64,000 nt of DNA from positions 18,918,237 through 18,982,236 of the forward strand of contig CM048844.1 in the NCBI GenBank assembly GCA_026545765.1, written 5' to 3'. The position numbers and the translations under genes are program-made. The notes beneath the pieces are model-generated. The model had not been told where the DNA came from and ran no database searches. It saw only the letters and a program-made list of their open reading frames with translations. Position 1 is the first letter of the stretch; each line of letters opens with the position of its first letter. The stretch comes from Plantago major (Eukaryota > Streptophyta > Magnoliopsida > Lamiales > Plantaginaceae). Below are positions 35,950 through 47,677 of this stretch, piece by piece.

Positions 35950-36849
35950 TGTTGATACGGAAATATGTCCAATCCGTCATAAAGGACCTAGGAACGAATC
36001 CTAAGGCATCCCAAGTCATCCAATGGATCCGAGACACTTTGGTCCGAGCCAACGATCTGAACCGGGCAGACCAACCATGGTCCGACCCACATTGAAAGAA
36101 AGGGACGAAGGATTTGGACCTACAAGGCCCGACCCGGAACCATAGGTCCGACCCACCTTGGTCCGAGCCTCTCTGGGAAAGGAGCATAGTGCTAAGTCAG
36201 TACCCTCTCCGACCCAAGGACTCCGATCCGGATGTCAACTCGGATCCAGCATGACCATCTCATAAAGCAACCAAGCAAATGGGCACCAAAGAGTGAGATG
36301 TCCGAACCCAGGAGTTCCGAATCGGACCAAATATGGTCCGGACCAATCGTCCGGACCCATCTCTCCGAACCTGGGAAGTCGGCAGAACTAGTCACATCCT
36401 CAAGAACTCTCCCAATAATGACCAAACTACCCCTAAAGCCCAAGATGGCATGGGCTAAAGCTGCATTATCAATGTGGGCCTCATATTAGCATTGGTGGCT
36501 CAATCCTGGCCGTACACATGGCGCAATCCTAGCAACCCCTCCATTTTGATGATAGCCTATAAAAAGGCACACATCCCCACAAGATCAAGTAAGTCATCTT
36601 ACAAGTCACATCACGACCCCAATCCCGAACTTATTACAGAGTTGATCTTGATCACTCGAGTAAAGTCTCATCCCGGTTTGACACTTAGCAAACCGCACTA
36701 ACTCCCCACTCAAGTGTGCAGGTCCTTACCGAAGTAGTTGGTCGCTGGTTCTTACGCATTGGTCCTTACCTAGCGAGGAGCTTCTTACCTTGGCACCCAT
36801 TAGTGGAGTTGAATAAAATCTAAGTAGTTAGGGAGTTACACCCTCAACA
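35950..36849 (+). repeat. Tat-A 3' LTR
   Basis: 900 bp, TG...CA. The TATA box is ctataaaaaggc at 36557-36568. It is followed by the target duplication attta. Confidence 0.93.
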
Positions 36850-37020
36850 ATTTACATGCAATCCAAAGTGGCCGGAGATCACAAGGTATGTTGAGAGTCT
36901 TGGGTTTAGACCGGAAGACAAGCCTTATATCATATGTCCACTCTTCAAGATGAAACTCGATGAGTTGATCAATGATATAAAGGATGGACATATGTTTGGA
37001 AAACCAAAAACACGTAAGTT

Positions 37021-37045
37021 GGTTTTTTTTTTTTTTTTTTTTTTT
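37021..37045. repeat. Poly(T) run in a Helitron intron
   Basis: A run of about 25 T just after the GTAAG donor at 37014. The length may be inaccurate in the assembly. Confidence 0.85.
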
Positions 37046-38560
37046 GGTCTCTACATGTTTATATTCTATGAAATTCAAAAATGCTTTATAATATCTATTA
37101 CTATGAATTTTATTAGTCATATACACCGTTGAGTTCCAAAAGCGAGGACTTCCGCATGTTCATATTTTGGTAATCCTGAATAAGGCGGGTGAGGAGAAGA
37201 TTAAAAATAACATTGATGACTACATATGTGCAGAGTTACCCGACAAGGATACTAATCCAGAATTGTATGACGTAGTGTCAACCCATATGATTCACGGACC
37301 ATGTGGTCCGTCTAGACCTACTTCTCCATGCATGGAGGACAACAGGTGCTCCAAACATTTTCCAAATAGCTACAACGAAAATACCTATGTTGTCGATGCT
37401 GGATATCACATATATCGAAGAAGGACACATGTGTCACCGTCGATAAAAATGGAGTTCAGCTTGACAACATGTAGATTTATATTAATTAAATATTATGCTT
37501 AGTTTATTGTCGTAAACCTAGATTTATTTGTTGCCGAACTTAGTATATGAGTCGACGTTTTTAAACAGTTTTGTTGTCCCCTACAATGCTCAGTTCCTCC
37601 TGAAGTACCAATCTCACATTAACATAGAATACTATAAAGGTGGGGCTTCAATGAAATATTTGTTCTACATGTTGAAAGGAAGGGACAGAGCGGGTGTTAC
37701 ATTCATAGACATAAATAATAATGATGAGATTAAGAGTCATACTGATTGCCGATATGTTTTAGCATGTGAGGCAATATGGAGAATTTTTGAATTCTAGATA
37801 CATTATAGGATACCTACGGTTGCGAGTTTGGCATTTCATCTAGAGGATGAGCAGGGGCTACCTTTCAGAGATGGAGATTTCATGTCGGATCTGCTTGATG
37901 AGCATTCAGTTAAGCAGTCAAAGTTTCTTGAATGGTTTGAGCTGAACAAAGTTGACCTGGAAGCTAGGAAATTGACGTATCCTGAGTTGCCCCGTGAGTA
38001 TTACTGGAAGGATGGCCTGAAGAAGTGTTCCCGTAGGAAAACCAAGGCACAAGCTGTTGGAAGGATGTATAATGTGCCGATGGCATTTGAAAACATGTAC
38101 TATATGCGACTTATGTTGAATCATGTTAGAGGTGCAACATGTTTCCAGGATATTAGAACAGTGAACGGTGTTGTTTACGAGACCTGCAAGGACTCATGTG
38201 TGGCTTTAGGCCTACTAACAGATAACGGGGAGTATGTCCGTGGAATTACTGAGGCAAGTCACTGGGGATTAGCACGTTTCGTTCGTCATCTTTTTACAAT
38301 CGATGCTTCTTCTTTCTCGAAGCATGGCGAGACCAGAGGAGGTATGGAGGAAGACATGTAACTTCTTATCTGACAACATTCTGTACATCAAGCAAAAAAC
38401 TTCTCATAATCCTGGTAATTTGTTAGTAAATTTTATATTTTACCGAAATACGAAAATGTTATACATTTACTTATTACTTATTTCGATTCATTTCGCGATT
38501 CAGGTTTGAGGCTTACAGATGACAAGCACCATAGATACACTCCGAGACAATTCAACTAAT

Positions 38561-39162
38561 CAGGGGGAATGCATATTACAAAATTTGAACAATAACATCA
38601 TAATGCAGCGGATTTCTTCTCCCCAAACCGGTTCTTCGCAATGCACTGGCTTTCGACAAAATGAAACATGAAGAGCATGCCGTTCGTCATACTTAACTTA
38701 ACTGGGTACACATGAGAATGAAAAGGCGCAAACAAGAGGGTTTGCACTTCCCGAAAAGATCACACAAGCGCCGGTACAATATTTTTTCATCGGCTTAAAG
38801 TTTCTCACCGGCTTTTTGGACAAAAGAGTTAAACAAACTTGCTATTTACAGGAAAAACAAACTTACGAGATCTTAAGTTCACTACTCTATCTAAGCTGAG
38901 AATCGTGCAAAACGTAAGTAACAAGCAGATTTAACAATCACAATAGAAGTTTTCGTCACTTGGAAGAACGACTCACAAAAGACTCTAGAGAAGGAGAGAA
39001 AAATCACTAAAACAACAGAAAGTAACAGAAAATAGAGAAAAACGCAGACAAGACACTAGAGAGCACATTCCCCCTCCCCAAACCTGAACTCAAGCATGTC
39101 CTCAAGCGCAGAGTAAAAAAAAAAAGAAAAAGAATGGGGTCAATAGTGACTTGCCTATGATG
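38561..39162. other. 3' non-coding part of the Athila-type element / junction
   Basis: This lies between the truncated Helitron frame and the integrase C-terminus. An A-rich strand bears gaaaaagaat-like tracts. No LTR, gene or target duplication identified; the exact junction with the Helitron is not resolved. Confidence 0.4.
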
Positions 39163-39174
39163 TACAGTTCAGAG

Positions 39175-41830
39175 TCATGTACTGGACTCGGAGAGTTCGA
39201 CCACTTCTTCCGGTCGCTCAATGTACCCATGGAAGTATGGTTTAACTCGCTGTCCATTGACCTTGAAGGTGGAGCCGTCAGCGAGATTCAAGAGTTCGAT
39301 GGAACCATGCGGTGCCACTTGAATTATCGTGTACGGTCCATCCCAACGCGAGCGCAACTTTCCTGGAAACAGTTTAAGACGAGAGTTAAAAACCAAAACT
39401 TTCATACCTGGGTGCAAGTCCTTGCGGATTATCCCCTTGTCATGATACTCCTTCGTCTTATGCTTGTAAATCGTTGCATTCTCAAACGCAAGGTGGCGGA
39501 GTTCTTCCAGCTCGAAGATTTACAGCAATCGTTCCTCCCCAGCTGCCTGCATATCAAGATTTAGCTCCTTGGTGGCCCATGCCACTTTGTGCTCCAACTC
39601 CACGGGAAGATGACAAGCTTTTCAATAAACCAACCGGTAGGGGGTTGTACCAATAACAGTCTTGTAACAGGTTCTGTAATCCCAAAGTGCATCATCTAGC
39701 TTGGTTGACCAATCCTTGCAATTTGGTTTTACTACCCTTGTGAGAATGCTCTTGATTTGCCTATTGCTGACTTCCACTTGACCAGAAGTTTGTGGGTGGT
39801 ATGCAGTTGCGACACGGTGTTGCACTCCATATTTCACAAGCAGGTTCGCGAATGAGCGGTTAATAAAGTGGGAGCCGCCGTCGCTAGTGATTGCTCTGGG
39901 TGTACCAAACCTGTTGAAAATATTCTTGGACAAGAAAGAGAGCACAACTTTGGAATCGTTAGTTCTGGTGGCCATAGCCTCCACCCACTTAGTCACATAG
40001 TCCACCGCAACAAGAATATATTCATTACCATTACTTTTGGGAAAGGGTCCCATAAAGTCAATGCCCCACACGTCAAAGGGTTCTACCACAAGATTGTTGG
40101 TCAAAGGCATCTCATTACGCTTGCTAATGTTACCACTACACTGACATGCATCACAACTAGCACAAAACTTATGATCATCTTTAAACAGAGAGGGCCAAAA
40201 GAAACCTGATTGAAGAACTTTTAGGGCGGTTTTCTTCCCACTGTAGTGTCCTCCACACTGCATGGTGTGACAAAAGGTGAGAACACTACCTACTTCACTC
40301 TCTGGAATACAGCGTCGTAGGATGCCATCAGCTCCCTCCTTGAAAAGGTGGGGGTCATCCCAAAAGTAGCCATTGGTTCGGCGCACGAAGTTCCTTCTTT
40401 CCTGCGAAGACATGTTAGCGGGGAAAACACCTGCAACAAGAAAATTCACAATATCTGCAAACCAAGGCTCTAGGCTAACAGAGAATAGATGCTCATCGGG
40501 TAGGTCATCGGGAATAGGTGCAGAAGGGGAGATTGTCTTAGGATCAAGCCTAGATAAATGGCCAGCAACAAGATTATCTTTACCACACTTATCAACTATT
40601 TCGCAATCGAACTCCTGTAACATCAAAACCCACCGAATGAGGCATGGCTTAGAATCACTCTTCGCCATGAGGTGGCGGATTGCAGCATGATCTGTGTGGA
40701 TGATCACCTTGAACCCTTTCAGATACGAGCGGAATTTATCCAATGCAAAAAGAACCGCTAGGAATTCTTTCTCAGTTGTGGTGTAGTTAACCTGCGCAGG
40801 GTTAAGTTTCTTGTTGGCATAGTAAATTACATGAAAGTGTCCATTTACCCTTTGTCCTAAAATAGCACCTAAAGCGAAATCAGAAGAATCGCACATAATC
40901 TCAAAGGGTAAGGACCAATCAGGGGCAACAACAATAGGAGCGAAAACGAGTTGCTCTTTCAAGATGTTAAAGGCCTGCATGCATTCATCATTGAAAACAA
41001 AAGGCACATCTTTCATAAGCAAGTTACTCAAACACTTAGCAATCTTCGAAAAATCCTTAATGAATCTCCTATGAAAACCAACATGCCCAAGAAAATATTG
41101 CAGCTCTTTTACACAAGTGGGAGGGGGAAGTTTAAAAATCACATCGAGCTTTGCTCTATCAACTTCTATCCCACGTTTTGAGACTACATGCCCTAAGACA
41201 ATTCCTTCTCTAACCATAAAGTGACTTTTTTCCCAGCTAAGAGTTAAATTACACTCAATGCAGCGTTTAAGCACTTTATCAAGTTTATGCAAGCAATCAG
41301 CAAAAGAATCTCCAAAAAGAGAGAAGTCATCCATGAAGACCTCTATAAAATCATGCACCATGTCAGAAAATATAGAAAGCATGCATCTTTGAAAAGTAGC
41401 AAGAGCGTTGCAAAGTCCGAAATGCATTCTGCGATAGGCAAAAGTCCCATAGGGACAAGTAAATGTCGTCTTCTCCTGATCCTCCTGAGCGATGGGTATT
41501 TGGTAGAAACCTGAAAGACCATCCAAAAAACAATAGAACTCTCGCCCAGCAAGGCGGTTAAGCATCTCATCAATGAATGGCAGAGGGAAGTGGTCTTTTT
41601 TAGTGGCCGCGTTTAGTTTCCTATAGTCAATGCACACACGCCACCCAGTGGTTTTTCTTACCGGGACCTCAACGCCCTTCTCGTTTGTTTCGACAGTAAC
41701 CCCCGACTTCTTAGGAACTACATGCACAGGACTCACCCATCTACTATCAGCTATGGGGTAAATTATGTCATGCTCAAGCATCTTAAGGATCTCAGTTTTC
41801 TGACTTGCATGAGGTTAAGCTTCTTTTGGG
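39175..41830 (-). pseudogene. Athila-type pol: RT, RNase H, integrase
   Basis: A 719-codon open stretch (41781-39622) carries RT ([53 protein letters not shown]). RNase H follows ([35 protein letters not shown]). The integrase has an H-H-C-C finger ([11 protein letters not shown]...CASCDACQ) and catalytic blocks [22 protein letters not shown] and [14 protein letters not shown]. At 39622 a TGA follows PYRLVY, and a TAA lies near 39527. The same frame then continues through the integrase tail (GKLRSRWDGPYTI) to about 39175. A frameshift near 41800 separates the RT start. With only two late stops it is the best preserved pol in the window. Confidence 0.9.
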
Positions 41831-43467
41831 GTTGCCTAACTGGTTTAGCATCATCTTCTAAACTTATCCTGTGCGTGCAACGGGTTTTGCTAATGCCCTT
41901 AATATCCCCAATTCCCCATCCTATGGCCACAGAATTCTCCTTAAGAAGCTCAACAAGTTGGTTCTCTTCTTCCTTTTGCAATTTCGAAGAGATTATCACA
42001 GGTTTGGACCGATTTTCACCAAGGAAAGCATACTTAAGGTGGGATGGGAGTTCCTTAAGGTCAGGCCTAGGGGGTTTGATTTCCCCAGTATTGCTACTGA
42101 GGGAGTCGAATTCACCAAATGGTTCACTAGGGGGATCAAGTTCACCTTCCGGTTCAGTTTCAGCTGAATCTAAAGTACAGATTAGCTCAGGACTTTCCTC
42201 ACTCACAATTTCCTTATCAGGATCTAGAGTCAAAGCGGGCTCTAACTTATCGCTAGCAATATCATCAAGCAGAGCAGTATATACACAGTCATCAATGATG
42301 CAATGAAATTCTTTGGCAATCTCATGTTCTGTTTCACAACCTGTAACAGAATAGGCATTAGAGTTCAGGGGGAGGACTTGCCCTTGCTGATTCGATTGCC
42401 TCCGATATCCATCGCTATCTTCCCTTCTGCAACATCGACTTGAAGTTTGACAGTTTTCATGAACGGCCTTCCCAGCAAAATCATATGGTTCCTGCTGCTG
42501 GGAGGTAGAACTACAAAATCTGCTGGTACCAAGTATGTGTCAACCTTGACCAAAGCATCCCGTATAATACCAAGTGGTCGCTAGAGACTACAATCAACCA
42601 TCTGCAAAGTCATATTCACAGGTTCCAACTTTCCCAAACCGAGCTCCTGATAAAGGTCATGGGTAATAAGATTAATGCTCGCTCCCAAGTCGAGCATACC
42701 TTTTGCTACCTTCCCGTTCTCCATTTGTATATCAATCATGAAGCTCCCTGGGTCTTGTTGTTTCACTGGTAATCCGATAACAGAATTTGTTGTTTCTGGA
42801 AGAATCAGCTTTTCAGCATACGAAAGCTTCTTCTTATTAGCATTTAGGTCCTTGAAGAACTTAGCATATAGGAGGGGACATTATCGATAAGCTCCAGCAG
42901 TGGCATGTTCACGTTAACCTTCGAAAGCATTGCCAGGATAGATTTGAACTTACTGTCATCTTTCGGCTTCTTAACTCTCCCAGGGTATGGTAATGGCTTG
43001 GGAGCTAGCGGTCCCGCGGGGCGGAAGGGGTTATTAGATTTATGTAGGACCTCAGTGCTGCTTCTTGGGTCCTCAATAATCTCCTCAGCTTCCTCCTCAG
43101 TAATTTCAATAGCTGGTGTAGGTGGAGTTTCCGGATTAGTCATCATATCTGGCTTCTCAACGACCTTACCACTACGCAGTACTGTAGTTGTTTGAATCTC
43201 CTCTTCCAATTCATCTTCATCCCCAAATTCTAGACCTGCTACGAAGGTAGCCAACCTATCTGCTAAGTCCTCTATTCTGCGCATCATCCCTTCAATCTGT
43301 TGTCCTGTTCTCTCTTGCCCTTCCATAACAACTTGCATAAATTTTTCATCATGGGCAATTAAGGGGATCAACGTGCTTTCGCTAAAGGAGCTGCTCTCTG
43401 GTAAAATATTTGCACTATCCACCATTTCCCTAGCAGAGGGTGTGTAGTAGTTGGAAAAGGACTCCAT
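41763..43467 (-). pseudogene. Athila-type gag remainder and protease
   Basis: ATG at 43467 starts MESFSNYYTPSAREM. The region RRIEDLADRLATFVAGLE and the block TTTVLRSGKVVEKPD resemble the C-terminal part of Athila gag, before the protease. The capsid domain normally ahead of it is absent, although the primer-binding site is only about 120 bp upstream. The protease carries MLDLGASINLITHDLYQELG (D-x-G-A-S) and ILLGRPFMKTV. It is broken by stops near 42840, 42580 and 42365. The 41763-42233 frame links to RT (KPPRPDLKELPSHLKYAFLG). Confidence 0.8.
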
Positions 43468-43584
43468 GCCTGGATCTCAACAACAGCAACTCAACAAATG
43501 CTTAGTTTCTGTTAGTCCAAGTAAAATGAAATCACAACAAGTAACCTCCGGCTCTCAGCGCTACAATAGGAATTAATTCCTCGG

Positions 43585-43598
43585 CAGCGGCGCCAAAT
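43585..43598 (-). promoter_or_regulatory. Primer-binding site of the Athila-type element
   Basis: On the minus strand this reads ttggcgccgctgccgagga, matching the 3' end of tRNA-Asp well. It lies directly after the 5' LTR. Confidence 0.75.
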
Positions 43599-43599
43599 T

Positions 43600-44621
43600 T
43601 GATAAGCTCAAATTATACTCTAAAAAGCAATTAGAGAATAAGCTGTCGTTGTAGACTAAAGCCTAACTCGTGATCGATCTCTAGGGAATTAATCAGGCTA
43701 CGTAGCAGTGAGAGTAAACAGATACTTGCGAGTAACAATCTGATTGAGGGTTTTGTTTATACTTCTAACTAGTTTAATTAAAACTAAGATTACGATTAAC
43801 AATGAGAGAAAGATGAATACAGTAGCAAGATCCAATTATGCTAATTCGAACTAGGGATTACACTCATATTTTTCACACGGTCGTTGTACAGAAAATCAAT
43901 CAATTCGATTCAACCAATTGTTCTTAGAAGATATTATACTGGAGAAATCGTGAGTCGTCAATTCACGATCCTTAAACATGAACAATTTAGAGAATTTAAT
44001 ACGGACTTATCGAATTGAAGGTTTTTACGAAGATTTAATACGAGACTAACCTATATGAGTGCTTCGATAAACACTAGAACGAATATGCATAATCTTCACA
44101 TACTACTGTATTCAAAGGTGTTTAGCTACTCATAATTGATAATTGCATGCAAAGATTCATGGTAATAATCATATGAAACATAGATGAAAAGAATTGCAAA
44201 GAATAAGCAATTGAGAAATCAATACCAATAATCTTGATGAACAAAATCAATGAATAACCAAGCTCCAAAGATGTCTCAATGTCAATGTATGGCTCTTGGA
44301 GCTTTTCTCAAAACTAGGTTAAAAGAAGTATGAAAGAAAAGGAATCAAAATTCTAATCTAATAAGGAAAATAAAATAAATTATGCGTTGCTCGCCGCTGC
44401 GAGCCTTCTTAATCGCACTGTATATCCTTCTCGTAAAATCTCGCCGCGGCGAGCTATGCTAAACAACCTATTCTCATATGGCTCAAAAGGTATAGATTCC
44501 TACAAAACACAAACAAACACCAAAGCGTAAAATCGAACTAAAAAGATTACAAAACTGAAGACAATGACTCACAAAGACCGCTAAAAAAGACCAAATGAGA
44601 CGTTAGAATATTGTCTCATCA
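43600..44621 (-). repeat. Athila-type 5' LTR
   Basis: 1022 bp. In minus-strand reading it starts TGATGAGACAATATTC and ends GAGCTTATCA. It is AT-rich. A doubled motif, ctcgccgctgcgag and ctcgccgcggcgag, lies at 44388-44402 and 44440-44454. It joins a CACTA-type CCACC tract at 44622. Confidence 0.8.
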
Positions 44622-45443
44622 ACCACCTCCACCACCACTCCACCACCTCCACCCCACACTCGCCTTCCACCACCACTGCCTCTCCCACCACTCCACCCGC
44701 CTCGATCTCCACCACCACTCACGGATCCGGGCTTCCACCGCCGCCTCTGCCCCACCACCACGCTCCCAGATCCACCATCACAACATCTCCACTGTCACCC
44801 CACCACCACCACGACATCCGTCCACCATCGTCTCTGACAAAGAAGAAGAAAATGACGCTCCGATCTCACTCTCCGTCCACCACCACGAGATTTTGTATAT
44901 TGTATTATTGTCATTTCTTATTAATTTTGTAATTTCTTATTTGTATTAATTATTATTATTAAATGTTGTATATTGTATTATCGAATATTGTATGAAATTG
45001 TCGGTTTATCCGTATTGAATAAAATTATCAGTTTATGCGTATTGAATAATCGTATACAATTGTCGGTTTATCCGTATTGAATGTTCGTATATAATTGTTG
45101 GTTTATCCGAATTTAATAAAATTATCGATTTATCCGTATTGAATATTCTTATAAAATTGTCGAAATATTCGTATTAAAAATAAAAATAAAAAAAACAAAA
45201 AATACTATTTAGCGACGGATAGTTATCCATCGCTAAATAGTGCTTCTTTTTGTTTCAGACGGTCAACACTTTATCCGTCGCTAATTCCATTGCTAATTAG
45301 CGACGGATAAATTAACCGTCGCAAAAAACTTAGAGACGAGCAAAATTGAGACGGGGAAGCTATTCGTCGCTAAACCCGTCGCTACGGATTTAGCGACGAA
45401 CCGGGAGGCTAAATCCGTCGCTAAAAGCCTTTTTTTCGTAGTG
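44622..45443. mobile_element. CACTA element remnant (right end)
   Basis: It ends TTTTTTCGTAGTG at 45443, the CACTA terminus. Subterminal gcgacggat/atccgtcgc repeats lie at 45210-45425. The middle holds 30-35-bp repeats containing ttatccgtattgaat (45000-45180) and a CCACCACC tract (44622-44890). This is the same architecture as the intact element at 8743-9871. The left end is lost at the Athila LTR junction. The proline/histidine frame on the plus strand is a by-product of the CCACC tract. Confidence 0.75.
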
Positions 45444-45635
45444 AAGTAACTGTTTGCTTTCAAACCATTGTGGTAGCTTAATTGATTACTTAGCGAACGA
45501 CTCTGTGGTTAGCATTGTCTGTCTACAACAACTGCTTTCTACTTGTTTTCTAAGTAGTAATTTGAGCATATCACCTATACAAGATTTATTAGACTAACAT
45601 ACTCAGTAAATTTCCTCTTTTACAATGTTCAAATG
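45444..45635. other. Short unique flank before Tat-B
   Basis: No gene recognised. Its last five bases, aaatg (45631-45635), are the target duplication of Tat-B, so 60057 onward was once contiguous with it. Confidence 0.6.
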
Positions 45636-46583
45636 TGCTGAGGGTGTAACTCCCCAATCACTTAGATTTATTTGACTCTTCCAAATGGTGCCAAGGTAAA
45701 AGGTTTCTTGCTAGGTGAGGACCGAAGCGTAAGAACCAGCTGCCAACTACTCCGGTAAAGACCTGCACGCTTGAGTGGGGGGGGGGTTAGTGCCCGGTTT
45801 GCTAAGTGTCAAACCGGGATGAGACTTTACTCGAGAGTGGCTGAGATTCAACTCTGTATACTGTTCGTGATGTGACTAGCGAGAAGATTTGTTCGAAGTG
45901 ACTTACTTGAAGTGCCTTGCTTATTGGGATATGTGCCTTATTTATAGGCTACCATTGAAATGGAAGGCCTTGCTAGGATTGCGCCATGTGTACGGCTAGG
46001 ATTGAGCCACCAATGCTAAGATGAGGCCCATAGCCCAATAATGAAGTTTTAGCCCATGCCATCTTGGGCTTTAGGGGTAGTTTGGTCATTATTGGAAGAG
46101 TTTTTGAGGATGTGATGAGTCTGAGATCCTGTTCGAGAGGTTCGTCCGGATGTCGATCCGACGATTACTGGTGTCGGTGAGGAAGTTCTCCTGCTGTCCA
46201 ACTCTTCCGATTCGGAGCTTCTGGGTTCGGACATCTCACTCTTTGGTGCCCACTTGCTTGGTAGCTTTATGAGATGGTCATGCTGGATTCGAGTCGACAT
46301 CCGTATCGGAGTCCTTGGGTCGGAGAGGGGTACTGACTTAGCACTATGCTCCTTTCCCAGGGAGGCTCGGATCAAGGTGGGTCGGACCTAGGATTCCGGG
46401 TCGGGCCTTGCAAGTCCAAATCCTTTGTCCCCTTTTCTTAGGGTGGGTCGGACCGTAGACGGTCTGCCCGGATCGGACCATTGGCTCGGACCTAAGTGCC
46501 TCGGATCCTTTGGATGACTTAGTACGCCTTAGGATTCGTTCCTAGGTCCTTTATGACGGATTGGACATATTTCCGTATCAACA
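45636..46583 (-). repeat. Tat-B 3' LTR
   Basis: 948 bp. The TATA box (ctataaataaggc on the minus strand) lies at about 45935-45948. A G8 run occurs at 45779-45786. It is nearly identical to 59099-60051 except around 46117-46180. Confidence 0.92.
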
Positions 46584-47237
46584 TATGTCCCCCTAGTTTC
46601 CAAGTATCTTAGTAGAAGATAGTTGTGGAACTATTGGTTTGGGAAGTTGTTTTGAGGGAAAGAATCCGTTCTTCAGTCCAATCCGTTTCGATCTCGTTAA
46701 AAAAAAAGATGTACTCCGTACTTCGTGTGGCCATTGACTTAGTCTCTCCCCCCCCCCCCTTTTCTTTTTCTAAAACATCGTTGCCACCCGAGGGAGTAGG
46801 TCCGAAGGGCAACGAGGTGAAGAAAAAAGAAAAAAGGGTATTTGTAATGGAGACTAAGTTTAGGCTACGAACATCGGTAGTGTACCTTTGATGAGCTACG
46901 GTGGCGGACCGTAGGTATGTGTCCCGTCCGAACCAGGCTCTGTGGTTGCGGGAAGGTCCGAAGGGTAATCGCTCGAGTATACGAGGTTCCTTGTGTGGAC
47001 GAAGTATATGGGACTGGAAAGCCGTTAGGCGTCAAAGAAGATGATACTCCGGAGCTCTCGTGTTGTCTGTCGCCCGAGAGAGGGAGAGTTGTTGTATTCA
47101 TCTATCCAAGCGGTAAATTTGTTGTACCCATTCGTCATTTCACTTGGTATAATTGTACTATACCGTTGGATGGTTCTTGATCGACGGTGGAGATTAAATC
47201 CGAAAAATCGCGACGGTTGGAGTTCCCAATATGGCCC

Positions 47238-47250
47238 TCTATAAATAGAG
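47238..47250 (+). promoter_or_regulatory. TATA box of the Tat-B antisense gene
   Basis: ctctataaatagag, about 435 bp before the antisense ATG at 47678 and 160 bp before the leader donor at 47408. Conserved with Tat-A. Confidence 0.65.
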
Positions 47251-47677
47251 GGGTTGGCCAGTCCATTTTTCATCGTTTAGAGAGATAATTTTTGCATTCC
47301 AAGTACATCCGAAGCAACTACCAGCAATCCGAAGCGAGCAAGGAGCGGTTCGAAGCGTGTGATCTTGTTCAGAGTCAAGTCACTTCTTTCTAATCATCCG
47401 AGTCCAAGTAAGTTTACTTGTCTCGTCTTATGATTAAATCATCTCTGTTGTCTTTCATCTTCAAGTTATTCGGATGTATGCTTATGATGTGTAGTATAGT
47501 TGATAACCAATACGTATTTGATGTTGACTAACACCGAATAAGTGTAGTACTGACTCCGAACTAACTGTGCCGAGTAAGTTGCTAGTTTTGGCTTTGAGTT
47601 GGCCACTTTAATATACATAAACGACCTCTCGGACTGCCATCTCAAAGCTTACGATATTGCTTTCTCCTTTCCCTAGG

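Larger units (their letters stand above)
22538..36849 (+). mobile_element. Tat-A: Ty3/gypsy Tat-lineage retrotransposon, 14.3 kb
   Basis: LTRs (22538-23461 and 35950-36849) begin TGTTGATACGG and end CCCTCAACA. The 5-bp duplication attta lies at 22533-22537 and 36850-36854, inside the Helitron frame. Order: primer-binding site, gag, protease, RT, RNase H, second (archaeal-type) RNase H, integrase. A 6.4-kb 3' region follows, with tandem repeats and an antisense gene. A second RNase H plus an antisense gypsy-type transposase ORF are hallmarks of the Tat clade (Retand/Tat4/Grande group). It is disabled by many frameshifts and stops. Confidence 0.95.
21934..38560 (+). pseudogene. Helitron Rep/helicase gene, Rep part only, split by a Tat element
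   Basis: The first exon starts after an AG at 21932-21933 with QKRAKDGRTYNLPTASEVAA, the Helitron-like N-terminal domain. It runs to 22537, where Tat-A inserts. It resumes after the target duplication at 36855 with CNPKWPEITRYVESLGF, ending at a GTAAG donor (37014). The next exon (37117 on) has VEFQKRGLPHVHILV, the HUH motif of rolling-circle replication proteins. Then FVVPYNAQFLLKYQSHINIE and YLFYMLKGRDRA follow, where the catalytic tyrosine is expected. Further on come CRYVLACEAIWRIF (a stop follows) and LTYPELPREYYW (37972 on), then RPEEVWRKTCNFLSDNILY. The helicase half is absent. Stops and the 14.3-kb insertion make it non-functional. Confidence 0.88.
38561..44621 (-). mobile_element. 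Athila-type Ty3/gypsy element with a single LTR
   Basis: Minus-strand element: 5' LTR at 43600-44621, primer-binding site just inside it (43585-43598), a gag remainder, and pol to 39163. A non-coding 3' part continues to about 38561, where the Helitron sequence ends. No copy of the LTR is found at the lower-coordinate side, so the 3' LTR is missing. The polymerase segment [16 protein letters not shown] is characteristic of Athila. Confidence 0.85.

Noticed and set aside
22538..36849. Integrated plant pararetrovirus
   Set aside because: LTRs, target duplication, primer-binding site, integrase and the gag-pol order identify a Ty3/gypsy Tat element; no movement protein was seen.
39868..42306. 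Plus-strand frames across the Athila region
   Set aside because: Shadows of the minus-strand pol, which carries all recognisable catalytic motifs.
44611..44949. Pro/His-rich plus-strand frame
   Set aside because: By-product of the CCACC tract of a CACTA remnant.
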